NCBI GenBank assembly: GCA_015654575.1
Contig: JAATGR010000243.1
Location: 1-44,625 of the forward strand
DNA length: 44,625 nucleotides
Origin: Actinomycetales bacterium
GTDB taxonomy: Bacteria > Actinomycetota > Actinomycetes > Actinomycetales > Microbacteriaceae
Direction: 5' to 3'
Part shown: piece by piece, positions 1 through 8,192 of the stretch
Numbering within the stretch: position 1 is the stretch's first letter
Layout: each line of letters starts with the position of its first letter
Notes under the pieces: model-generated
Databases searched by the model: none
Seen by the model: only the letters and a program-made list of their open reading frames with translations
What the model was told of the DNA's origin: nothing
Position numbers and translations under genes: made by a program

Positions 1-109
1 CGCCGCACTTCCGGTCTGAGTGCCGCGCCCGGGGCGCAGGCCTGAACGCGCGCGACGGCCACCACCGAATCTGTCGCAGCGGACCGCACCGACCGGGCAG
101 AATCGATTC

Positions 110-1138
110 ATGACAGCATTGGTTCGCGCTCTGATCGGCTGGGCGTTGCAGCGACGGCTGGTTCGCGCGTTCCTGCTCTACAGCGAGCACCGCGGCCCGG
201 CGCTCGCCGACGGCATCACCTACCGCGCACTGTTCAGCGTGTTCGCCGCGGTCCTTCTGGGATTCTCGTTCGCCGCGTTCTGGCTGTCGGGCAATCCGGA
301 CGCCTGGCAGGCGCTGGTCGACGCGGTGGACCGTGCGGTGCCGGGGTTGTCCGATGTCATCGACTTCTCAAGCATCCACGCGCAGCTCGGGTTCAGCGTC
401 GCGGGCGTGATCTCCCTGATTGGTCTTGTCGGCGCCTCGATCGGCGCGATCGGCTCGTTGCGGGCCGCGATCCGCGACCTCGCCGACACGCAGCGCGACG
501 ACGGCTTCTTCCTCTGGTCGCTGCTGCGCAACCTGCTGCTAGCGGTCGCGGTCGGGGCTCTGCTGATCTGCTCCGCCGCCGCGACGTTCGTCGGATCGGC
601 CTCCATCGCGACGCTCACCGGATGGCTCGGCCTGCCGGGCGATTCCCCGGTGGCGAACGTCGCGACCCGGGTGCTGGGACTGGTGATCGTGTTCGTGCTC
701 GACGTCGTCGTCGTGATCCTCGCGTTCGTCCTGCTCTCGGGGGTGAAGGCACCGGCGCGGGCGTTGTGGGCGGGCGCTGCGCTGGGCGGATGCGCGTTGA
801 CCGTGCTGCAGGAGCTGTCCGGGCTGTTCGTCGGCGGTGCCTCCTCGAACCCTCTGCTGGTCACGTTCTCCTCGCTGATCGCGTTGCTGTTGTGGTTCAA
901 CCTCTCGGCCCAGGTGCTACTGCTCTCCTCCGCCTTCATCATCGTAGACACGGCCGAGAGTCGGGATAGAGTCGCCGCCCGCTACGGCGCCGCCACGTTC
1001 GCCCAGCGGCGAGTGCAGCAGGCCGAACAGCGGGTGCGGTCCGCGACAGACGAGTTGCGCGCCGCGCGGGAGGCCGAGGCAGCGGAGCGTGCGAAGAAGG
1101 TGCCCAGTGGTGCGGATACCGCTGACGCCGGCGGCTAG
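110..1138 (+). CDS. YihY/BrkB-family inner membrane protein
   Basis: Multi-TM protein MTALVRALIGWALQRRLVRAFLLYSEHRGPALADGITYRALFS..., typical YihY/BrkB N-terminus; ATG at 110 preferred over the ORF start at 20. Confidence 0.85.
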   Translation: MTALVRALIGWALQRRLVRAFLLYSEHRGPALADGITYRALFSVFAAVLLGFSFAAFWLSGNPDAWQALVDAVDRAVPGLSDVIDFSSIHAQLGFSVAGVISLIGLVGASIGAIGSLRAAIRDLADTQRDDGFFLWSLLRNLLLAVAVGALLICSAAATFVGSASIATLTGWLGLPGDSPVANVATRVLGLVIVFVLDVVVVILAFVLLSGVKAPARALWAGAALGGCALTVLQELSGLFVGGASSNPLLVTFSSLIALLLWFNLSAQVLLLSSAFIIVDTAESRDRVAARYGAATFAQRRVQQAEQRVRSATDELRAAREAEAAERAKKVPSGADTADAGG

Positions 1139-1147
1139 GGTGGGCGC

Positions 1148-1375
1148 ATGACCCTCGCACGACTTTCCGGAGGCCCACTCGATGGGCAGTTGATCCCACT
1201 CGAGGACGAGCAAGATGAGACCTATATCGCCGCCTACGGCGAGGGTCAGCTGGTCTACCGCCGAGGAGGGCCGGCGATCCACACCGGCACCGACGACGGC
1301 CCGACCGAGGTGAGCTTCGTCTACGTCGAGGGTACGGAGGACATCGATCCGGATCCCGACGGTCGCGACGAGTGA
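1148..1375 (+). CDS. small conserved hypothetical protein (75 aa)
   Basis: Compact ORF MTLARLSGGPLDGQLIPLEDEQDETYIAAYGEGQ...; its stop overlaps the GTG start of the next gene (GTGA). Confidence 0.7.
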   Translation: MTLARLSGGPLDGQLIPLEDEQDETYIAAYGEGQLVYRRGGPAIHTGTDDGPTEVSFVYVEGTEDIDPDPDGRDE

Positions 1376-1983
1376 CCGCGCCGGAGTCGACCTCGCTCGA
1401 GGTTGAACGCAGCTACGACGTCCGGGAAGACACTCCTGTTCCCGACTGGTCGGCGCTTCCGGGGGTCGCTGCCGTCGGCGACGCCGAGGTGCGCGAGCTC
1501 GACGCCCGCTATCTGGACACCGAGGACGTCCGGCTGGCGCGCGCCGGGATCGCCCTCCGCCGGCGCAGCGGCGGACCGGATGAGGGGTGGCACGTCAAGG
1601 TGTCCGTGGCCGAGGGGCGCCGCGAGCATCATTGGCCGCTCGACGGGGACGACGTTCCCGCGGGCGCGGCCGAGCTGCTCGAACCCTGGGGAACTCCGCC
1701 GTTCTCGCCGTTGGCCCGCATTCGGAATCGACGAATCGCCTACGCCCTGCGAGATGCGGACGGGGGACTGGTCGCCGAGATGGTCGACGACCACGTCACC
1801 GCGCTCGCTGCGCGCACCGGGCGGGTGCAGCGGTGGCGGGAGTGGGAGGTTGAGCTCGGCCCGGCTGCCCCGGCCGATCGCACTGAGCGGGACGCCTTCT
1901 TCGCCGCCGTCGAGCAGTTGGTGCGCGATGCCGGCGGCCTGCCCGCCGCCTCAGATTCGAAGCTCGCTCGCACGCTCGGCTGA
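1372..1983 (+). CDS. CYTH domain-containing protein
   Basis: N-terminal LEVERSYDV (ExExK-like) with RYLDTEDVRLARAGIALRRRSGG and WHVKV, characteristic of the CYTH fold. Confidence 0.85.
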   Translation: MTAPESTSLEVERSYDVREDTPVPDWSALPGVAAVGDAEVRELDARYLDTEDVRLARAGIALRRRSGGPDEGWHVKVSVAEGRREHHWPLDGDDVPAGAAELLEPWGTPPFSPLARIRNRRIAYALRDADGGLVAEMVDDHVTALAARTGRVQRWREWEVELGPAAPADRTERDAFFAAVEQLVRDAGGLPAASDSKLARTLG

Positions 1984-1991
1984 GAAGACGC

Positions 1992-2023
1992 CGATGGCGT
2001 CACCCGAGCGGGTGACGCCATCG
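1992..2023. terminator. bidirectional hairpin between convergent CYTH gene and lpdA
   Basis: CGATGGCGTCACCC-GAGC-GGGTGACGCCATCG, perfect 14-bp stem with 4-nt loop in the convergent intergenic gap. Confidence 0.8.
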
Positions 2024-2045
2024 TGCGGAGAACCGGTGGTGCGGC

Positions 2046-3443
2046 TCAGAAGTTGATCATGTGGCCGGCCAGACCGTGGAAAGCCTCCTGCAGGGCTTCC
2101 GAGAGGGTCGGATGCGTGTGGACGTTGCGCGCCAGTTCGAGCGCGGTGAGGTCCCACTTCTGCGCGAGGGTCAATTCCGGCAGAAGCTCGGACACGTCGG
2201 GGCCGATCAGGTGGCCGCCGAGGAGCTCGAGGTGCTCGGCATCCGCGATGAGCTTCACGAACCCGACCGGTTCGCCCAGGCCGTGCGCCTTGCCATTGGC
2301 CATGAAGGGGAAAGTCGCGACCTTGATCTCGCGGCCGGTCTCCCGTGCCTGTGCCTCGGTGAGCCCGAAGGACGCCACCTGCGGGGAGCAGAACGTCGCC
2401 CGCGGCATGAAGCGGTAGTCGCCCAGCGTCTGTGTCTCCGCGCCGCCGATCGTCTCGGCCGCCACGACCGCCTGCGCCTCCGCCACGTGGGCCAGCTGCA
2501 GCTTGGCGGTCACGTCGCCGATCGCGTACACCCCCGGGATGTTCGTGCGCATGTGGTCGTCGATCTCGATGGCGCCTCGTTCGGTGAGCTTCACGCCGGT
2601 GTTCTCCAGGCCGTAGCCGTTCACGTTCGGGGCGAAGCCGACAGACATGAGCACCTTGTCCGCGACGATCGACGCCTGTGCGCCGTCCTTGCCGGTGTAG
2701 GTGACGGTGACGGTGGAGCCGTCGTCGACGACGGTCTCGACCTTGGTGGAGGTGAGGATCTCGACGCCGTAGTTCTTGTACTGCTTCGCGATCTCCTTCG
2801 ACACGTCCACGTCCTCGTTGGGCAGTGCCCGGTCGAGGAACTCGATGATCGTGACCTTCACGCCGAAGTTCGTCAGGACATAGGCGAACTCCATGCCGAT
2901 GGCGCCGGCGCCCACGATAACGATCGACGAGGGGAGGTCGCGTGCGAGGATCTGCTCCTCGTAGGTGACCACATTCTTGCTCAGGCTGACGCCCGGAAGC
3001 AGGCGGACGGTCGACCCGGTCGCGATGATCGCGTTGTCGAACGTGACACGTTCGGTCTGGCCGTCTGCCTTCGCGAGGTCGAGGGTCTTCGCGTCGACGA
3101 AGGTGCCGCGACCCTCGTACTCGGTCACCTTGTTCTTCTTCATCAGGTAGTGGATGCCCTTGACACGGCCGTCCGCCACCTCCCGGCTGCGATCCCAGGC
3201 GACGCCGTAATCGAAGTCGACGTGACCGGAGATGCCGAACAGCTGCGCCTTGTGGGCGAAGGTGTGCGCCAGCTCGGCGTTCTTCAAGAGGGCTTTCGAG
3301 GGGATGCAGCCCACGTTCAGGCAGACACCGCCCCAGTACTTCTCTTCGATGATCGCGACCGAGAGGCCGAGCTGTGCGCTGCGGACCGCGGCCACATACC
3401 CGCCGGGGCCCGCGCCGAGGATGACGACGTCGTAATGAGGCAT
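2046..3443 (-). CDS. lpdA: dihydrolipoyl dehydrogenase
   Basis: [26 protein letters not shown], redox motif [17 protein letters not shown]-terminal [10 protein letters not shown]. Confidence 0.95.
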   Translation of the reverse strand: MPHYDVVILGAGPGGYVAAVRSAQLGLSVAIIEEKYWGGVCLNVGCIPSKALLKNAELAHTFAHKAQLFGISGHVDFDYGVAWDRSREVADGRVKGIHYLMKKNKVTEYEGRGTFVDAKTLDLAKADGQTERVTFDNAIIATGSTVRLLPGVSLSKNVVTYEEQILARDLPSSIVIVGAGAIGMEFAYVLTNFGVKVTIIEFLDRALPNEDVDVSKEIAKQYKNYGVEILTSTKVETVVDDGSTVTVTYTGKDGAQASIVADKVLMSVGFAPNVNGYGLENTGVKLTERGAIEIDDHMRTNIPGVYAIGDVTAKLQLAHVAEAQAVVAAETIGGAETQTLGDYRFMPRATFCSPQVASFGLTEAQARETGREIKVATFPFMANGKAHGLGEPVGFVKLIADAEHLELLGGHLIGPDVSELLPELTLAQKWDLTALELARNVHTHPTLSEALQEAFHGLAGHMINF

Positions 3444-3647
3444 GATTCCCACCTTATCTCCCGGGGTGGTCGTCCGCCGCGTCCGGAATGGCGTTCTTGC
3501 CCCGGGTTCGCGGGCCGGGCGAAGGCTGCGAATCGCGTCTGCGCCTGCGATGCCGTGCGTGCCATGTCTTCCGGATGCCGGGCCGCACGCCTAGCCTGGC
3601 CTCAGGCGGGTCCACTGCCCGCCACGACCACGAGGAAAGGGTGCGAC

Positions 3648-4040
3648 ATGGACGCGATGATGATGGACGCGATGTCCGACGAGATGATGACCATGCCCGG
3701 CGCGCCGGCCATGGAGATGGAGCTTCTTCAGGCCTGCATGGATGCCTGTGCCGCCTGTGAGCAGGCGTGCACGGTCTGCGCGCTGCAGGGCATGTCCTGC
3801 GCCCCGGCGTGCATGAACTGCGCCGACATGTGCCACACCATGATGCGGTCGATGTTGCGCATGAGCGGGATGACCCCCGCGGTCATGGTCGCCATGCTGG
3901 ACGCGTGCATGGCGATGTGCCAGATGTGCATGGACGAGTGCATGGAGCACACCGGCGACGCCGTCTGCATGATGTGCGCGCAGTCGTGCCAGGCCTGCAT
4001 GGAGGCTTGCATGGCGGTGAAGACCGCGATGACGGCGTGA
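3648..4040 (+). CDS. Cys/Met-rich four-helix-bundle copper-binding (Csp/DUF326-like) protein
   Basis: 130 aa with 18 Cys and 31 Met by manual count; CxxxC/CxxC motifs (ACMDACAACEQACTVC, CMAMCQMCMDEC, CMMCAQSCQACMEAC); no signal peptide visible. Confidence 0.85.
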   Translation: MDAMMMDAMSDEMMTMPGAPAMEMELLQACMDACAACEQACTVCALQGMSCAPACMNCADMCHTMMRSMLRMSGMTPAVMVAMLDACMAMCQMCMDECMEHTGDAVCMMCAQSCQACMEACMAVKTAMTA

Positions 4041-4047
4041 CGGGGCG

Positions 4048-4395
4048 TCAGCCCACTTCGCGCAGATTGAAGCGTGCCGCGCCGATGGCGAGCACGCGGT
4101 AACGGTCGTGCACGGCGACGGGCTCGCCGAGCCGGACGGCGTGCGAAGCGCCGGCCGCGTTGGCGAAGGTCGCCGTCCCGGATCCAGTGGCCCAGCGGAT
4201 CGTCACGGTGTCGTCGCCGGTTTCCACGACGAACGCATCGCGCCACTGCGTCGGTGTGCAGGCCGCCAGTCGCGACTGCACGAGATGCAGCGCGTGCCCG
4301 GGGTCGTACGAGGTGCAGCGTCCGCCCAGCCGGCACATGCACTGGGCGGCCGATTGCACGTCGACGGGGCCAGCAGCACGGGCGGAATGGGACAC
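4048..4395 (-). CDS. hypothetical protein, convergent with the Cys/Met-rich gene
   Basis: GTG-started [65 protein letters not shown]...; non-repetitive protein-like composition. Confidence 0.6.
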   Translation of the reverse strand: MSHSARAAGPVDVQSAAQCMCRLGGRCTSYDPGHALHLVQSRLAACTPTQWRDAFVVETGDDTVTIRWATGSGTATFANAAGASHAVRLGEPVAVHDRYRVLAIGAARFNLREVG

Positions 4396-4610
4396 GGTGT
4401 TCTCCGGGGATCTCTGACGGGTATGCCAGGACTTTAGGCGGGCTACTCCGCGTCCGCCCGTGCGGCGACACACGCGGCAACATTCGGGATCGGGCGCGGA
4501 GCATGGCTGTGCCGCGCCCGACTGCCGGCGACGCTTGCCGCCGTCCCGCCTGGTGAACTCCACGCGTGCCGGCCGCAGCTGACTAGACGCGGGGATGAGC
4601 TCGGCGCTCG

Positions 4611-4979
4611 TTACCTCCCGCGCCACGCCTCGGCACGGACCCGAGGCGCGAACCCCGACGGCCGTTCGATTGCAGGAAAAAGCACGACAGTGGGAGTGAT
4701 CGTGACCGCGAACTCGGGCAAGCGCAGTCGCCGGCGAAGCTGCCGCACTCCCCGCGCGACAGGTGCAACGAGGAGCACGACCACGCCGACGAAGAATCTC
4801 AGGCCGATTGCGTCTGTGACGATCGCCCCGGCGAGGGGGGCCAGCCCGAGGACTGCGATCACGATCGCGAGGCCGATCTACATGCTGCCCTGCTTGCGCA
4901 TGAGGCTCCGGAGAGTGTGCTCGGTGGCTGCCCGGCGGGCCTCGTCATAGCGCACGACCAGCGTCGCATCGGGGCTCAT
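4611..4979 (-). pseudogene. YcxB-like small membrane protein interrupted by an in-frame amber codon and probably C-terminally truncated
   Basis: Reverse strand reads MSPDATLVVRYDEARRAATEHTLRSLMRKQGSM-TAG-IGLAIVIAVLGLAPLAGAIVTDAIGLRFFVGVVVLLVAPVARGVRQLRRRL... in one frame on both sides of the TAG. Confidence 0.6.
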
Positions 4980-5217
4980 CGCGCGTCCGCGGTGGGGTCC
5001 TCGGGCCGGTCGGCGGCGTCGGCGAGCACACGACGTTGCTGCTCGTCGAGCGCGGGAGCCCCGCGAGGAGCCAGTCCATCAACGCGCCGGCCACCCACGA
5101 CCGCGAGGTGTCGATGTGGGAATCGAAATACTCCAGCGCGCGATTTGTCTCGGCAGCGAGCTCTCCGGACGCCTCGCCACCACCTCGGACGACGAATGTA
5201 TCCACCTCGATGGTCAC
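4976..5217 (-). pseudogene. small hypothetical protein gene with apparent 1-nt frameshift
   Basis: Frame A gives MTIEVDTFVVRGGGEASGELAAETNRALEYFDSHIDTSRSWVAGALMDWLLAG; adding one G at the G4 tract (5059-5062) continues as APALDEQQRRVLADAADRPEDPTADAR*, whose TGA overlaps the next ATG (ATGA). Confidence 0.55.
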
Positions 5218-5416
5218 GCGTGCGTCCCCCTCGGCTCGGTGTCAGCGTATATGGAGGACCCAAAACCCTCGATCACACTCGTGCGGCGCCCGGCCCCTAC
5301 GCGACTCGGTCTCGGCAGGAGCGCGGAGCGGGCACCCGTGCAGCGGCTATGAGGTGCGGCCCCCGCCGTGCGGGCCGGGCGCCATCCGATAGGCTTGATC
5401 GCGGTGAGGAGGGCAC

Positions 5417-5896
5417 ATGGACGACAACCGCGAACGCCCGGGCGACGATATCCGGCGCAGTGCCGGTGGTGCGCAGCACGATACGACGCAGACTTTCGGT
5501 CATGACTCCGATCTGTCCTTCGTCCCGTTCGGCAGTGATCTGACCGATGCGGAGATGGAGGCCATTGAGGCGCTGCCCTCCCGATCCGCGTTGCTGATCG
5601 TCCGGTCCGGCCCGGCCGCAGGCGCCCGCTACCTCCTCGACACCGATGTGACGACGGTCGGCCGGCATCCCGACGCCGACATCTTCTTCGACGACGTGAC
5701 GGTCTCGCGTCGTCATTCCGAGGTCACTTGTCTGGGGTCGGCGTTCGAGATCGTCGACCAGCGTTCACTCAACGGCACCTACGTCAACGGGGAGCGGGTC
5801 GACCGGTCCGCGCTCGTCAACGGCGCAGAGGTGCGCATCGGCAAGTTCCGTCTGACCTTCTTCGTCTCGCCCGCCGATCTGCCGGCGGACGAGTGA
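5417..5896 (+). CDS. garA: FHA-domain protein, GarA/OdhI family
   Basis: GRHPDADIFFDDVTVSRRHSEV...RSLNGTYVNGERVD...IGKFRLTFF matches GarA/OdhI; N-terminal TTQTF phospho-motif. Confidence 0.9.
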   Translation: MDDNRERPGDDIRRSAGGAQHDTTQTFGHDSDLSFVPFGSDLTDAEMEAIEALPSRSALLIVRSGPAAGARYLLDTDVTTVGRHPDADIFFDDVTVSRRHSEVTCLGSAFEIVDQRSLNGTYVNGERVDRSALVNGAEVRIGKFRLTFFVSPADLPADE

Positions 5897-6588
5897 TGGC
5901 GGCGGCGACCGCACGCGGTGCGGCCGCGTCCGGGCGGCTGATGAGCATCGGCCAGGTGCTCGCCCGGCTCGAAGCGGAGTTCCCCGCGCTCACCAGCAGC
6001 AAGCTGCGCTTCCTCGAAGCGCAGGGGATTGTCCGCCCCCGACGCACGGAGTCCGGCTACCGGAAGTTCGCCGCATCGGACGTGGAGCGCCTCCGACTCG
6101 CGTTGACGCTACAGCGCGATCACTACCTGCCGCTGCAGGTGATCCGCGAGTATCTCGACGACGTCGAGGCGGGGAAGTCGCCGGCGGCGCCGACGGGGGG
6201 CGCGCTCCGCTCCATCGTGCCGGCGTCGCGCCGCTACCGCCGCGACGATCTGCTGCGGGAGGCCGGTGCGCCCTCGCAACTGCTCAACGAGGCGATCGGC
6301 CTCGGCCTCGTCCCCGGAGGCGAGACCTACGACGACCGGTCGCTCGCGATGCTGCGATCACTCGTCGCGCTCGACCGGCACGGGATCGAGCCACGCCATC
6401 TGCGCGCGCTCCGTCAGAGCGCTCAACGCGACGTGGCACTGGTGGAGGCGGCGTTGGCTCCGCTGCGGCGTCGGTCCGATGCGACGTCGAGAGGACGCGC
6501 CGCAGAGGTGGCGGCCGAACTGTCACGACGGCTGGGCGAGGTGCGCGAGTCGATCGTGCGCCAGGCGCTGGAACAGCTCGAAGGCTGA
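5896..6588 (+). CDS. ftsR: MerR-family transcriptional regulator FtsR
   Basis: MSIGQVLARLEAEFPALTSSKLRFLEAQGIVRPRRTESGYRKFAASDVERLR; directly after garA as in other actinobacteria. Confidence 0.85.
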   Translation: MAAATARGAAASGRLMSIGQVLARLEAEFPALTSSKLRFLEAQGIVRPRRTESGYRKFAASDVERLRLALTLQRDHYLPLQVIREYLDDVEAGKSPAAPTGGALRSIVPASRRYRRDDLLREAGAPSQLLNEAIGLGLVPGGETYDDRSLAMLRSLVALDRHGIEPRHLRALRQSAQRDVALVEAALAPLRRRSDATSRGRAAEVAAELSRRLGEVRESIVRQALEQLEG

Positions 6589-6682
6589 GGCGACACGCCG
6601 CATCCCGGATGCGGATGTCATTGCTCCTGTGTGGCGGCTCATCTAGCGTGGAGGAAGACGACGTGGAGAAGAGGGCACACGG

Positions 6683-7228
6683 ATGAACGTAGGCGAACCG
6701 AGCGGCGATGCCGGCCTCGCATCCGACCTCCTTTTCACGGATGGTCTTCCCCAGCTCGACGACCAGGTCGGATACCGCGGGGCACAGGCCGCTCGAGCGG
6801 TGGGCATCACCTACCGTCAGCTCGACTACTGGGCGCGCACCGAGCTGGTGGAGCCGACCGTGCGGGGCGCGAGCGGTTCGGGATCGCAGCGGCTGTACGG
6901 CTTCCGCGACATCCTCGTCCTCAAACTCGTCAAGCGATTGCTGGACACCGGCATCTCGCTGCAGCAGATCCGCGTCGCCGTGGAGCAGTTGCGCGCGGCC
7001 GGCGTCAGGGACCTGGCCGGCACGACCCTCATGAGCGACGGAGCATCGGTGTACCTGTGCACCTCGAACGACGAGGTCATCGACCTGGTCAGCCGAGGAC
7101 AGGGCGTGTTCGGCATCGCGGTCGGCAAGGTCCTTCGCGAGGTGGAGTCCACGCTCGTCGAGTTCGACCCGCAGGCACCCGACACCGCGGACGAGCTCGC
7201 CGCCCGTCGCGCCCGCCGCACCGCCTAG
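6683..7228 (+). CDS. MerR-family transcriptional regulator (second in locus)
   Basis: VGYRGAQAARAVGITYRQLDYWARTELVEPTVRGASGSGSQRLYGFRDILVLKLVKRLLDTGISLQQIRVAVEQLR. Confidence 0.88.
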   Translation: MNVGEPSGDAGLASDLLFTDGLPQLDDQVGYRGAQAARAVGITYRQLDYWARTELVEPTVRGASGSGSQRLYGFRDILVLKLVKRLLDTGISLQQIRVAVEQLRAAGVRDLAGTTLMSDGASVYLCTSNDEVIDLVSRGQGVFGIAVGKVLREVESTLVEFDPQAPDTADELAARRARRTA

Positions 7229-7278
7229 AGCGGAACCTTCGAGCCGACGTCCGCGGGGGCGGCGCGCTGCGGCACTCC

Positions 7279-8094
7279 TCAGGCGGCGGGTGTGCCGTCA
7301 TCCGGTGCGGCGATGCGCCCAGTGCGGATGATCCGGTCGAGGAGGGCGTCGAAGTCGGCGGCGAGCTCCTGCGCGGAGTCGCCCGGCCAGATGTGCAGGG
7401 GCTTAGCGGCGCCCTGCGCCTGCTGCAGCGAGGTGCGCTCCGGCAGCTGCGGGGAGAGCACGAGGGGTCCGAACATGTCCCGCAGTTCCTTGATGCGGAA
7501 CTGGTGCTCGATCGACTGCGGCCGCACCCGGTTGACGACGATGCCCAGCGGCTGCAGCCGGGGGGACAGGCCGCGCCGGATCTCCTCGATGGCACGGAGC
7601 GCGCGGTCAGCCGCGGCGACGGAGAAAAGACCTGGCTCGGTGACGACGATGACGCGGTCGCTAGCCGCCCACGCAGTTCGCGTGAGCGCGTTCAACGACG
7701 GAGCGCAGTCCACGAGCACCAGGTCGTAGTCGGCCTCGACGGTGGCCAGGGCCTCCTCGAGCTTCCACACGTCGCGGACGCTGGGATGGGGGCCGTCGAA
7801 GTTGATCGCGGAGGGGCTCCCGATCAGCACGTCGATCGTGCCCGGGTGCACCTTCGTCCACCCGCTGGAGGTGATCGCCTGCCGGACGACCTTCTCCTTC
7901 GGGTTGGCGAGGACGTCAGCGACGTTCAACCGCCCCGCGACCTGGATATCCATGCCCGTGGACACGTCGGACTGCGGGTCGAGGTCGACGACCAGGGTCC
8001 GGACGCCACGGGCGAACGCCGCAGAGGCGAGTCCCAGAGTCACGGTGGTCTTGCCGACGCCGCCCTTGAGCGAGCTCACGGAAAGGACATGCAC
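7279..8094 (-). CDS. ParA-family ATPase (orphan)
   Basis: Deviant Walker [46 protein letters not shown]; no ParB partner adjacent. Confidence 0.9.
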   Translation of the reverse strand: MHVLSVSSLKGGVGKTTVTLGLASAAFARGVRTLVVDLDPQSDVSTGMDIQVAGRLNVADVLANPKEKVVRQAITSSGWTKVHPGTIDVLIGSPSAINFDGPHPSVRDVWKLEEALATVEADYDLVLVDCAPSLNALTRTAWAASDRVIVVTEPGLFSVAAADRALRAIEEIRRGLSPRLQPLGIVVNRVRPQSIEHQFRIKELRDMFGPLVLSPQLPERTSLQQAQGAAKPLHIWPGDSAQELAADFDALLDRIIRTGRIAAPDDGTPAA

Positions 8095-8192
8095 GATCGT
8101 CTACGTTACCGTCCTCTAGGCTGTGAACACACTCAGCCCGTGTGACGATGGCGTGCGCGGCGCCCGCGAAGTTCGACGGATGTGAGGTCCGA

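Noticed and set aside
2061-4040. 659-aa plus-strand ORF spanning antisense of lpdA into the Cys/Met-rich gene
   Set aside because: The N-terminal ~500 aa are antisense to a clear lpdA and are R/G/H/D-rich; only the 3648-4040 part is a credible gene.
3591-4504. His/Ala/Met-rich minus-strand ORFs opposite the Cys/Met-rich gene
   Set aside because: The composition follows from the complement of repeated ATG/TGC/GCC codons; no independent coding evidence.
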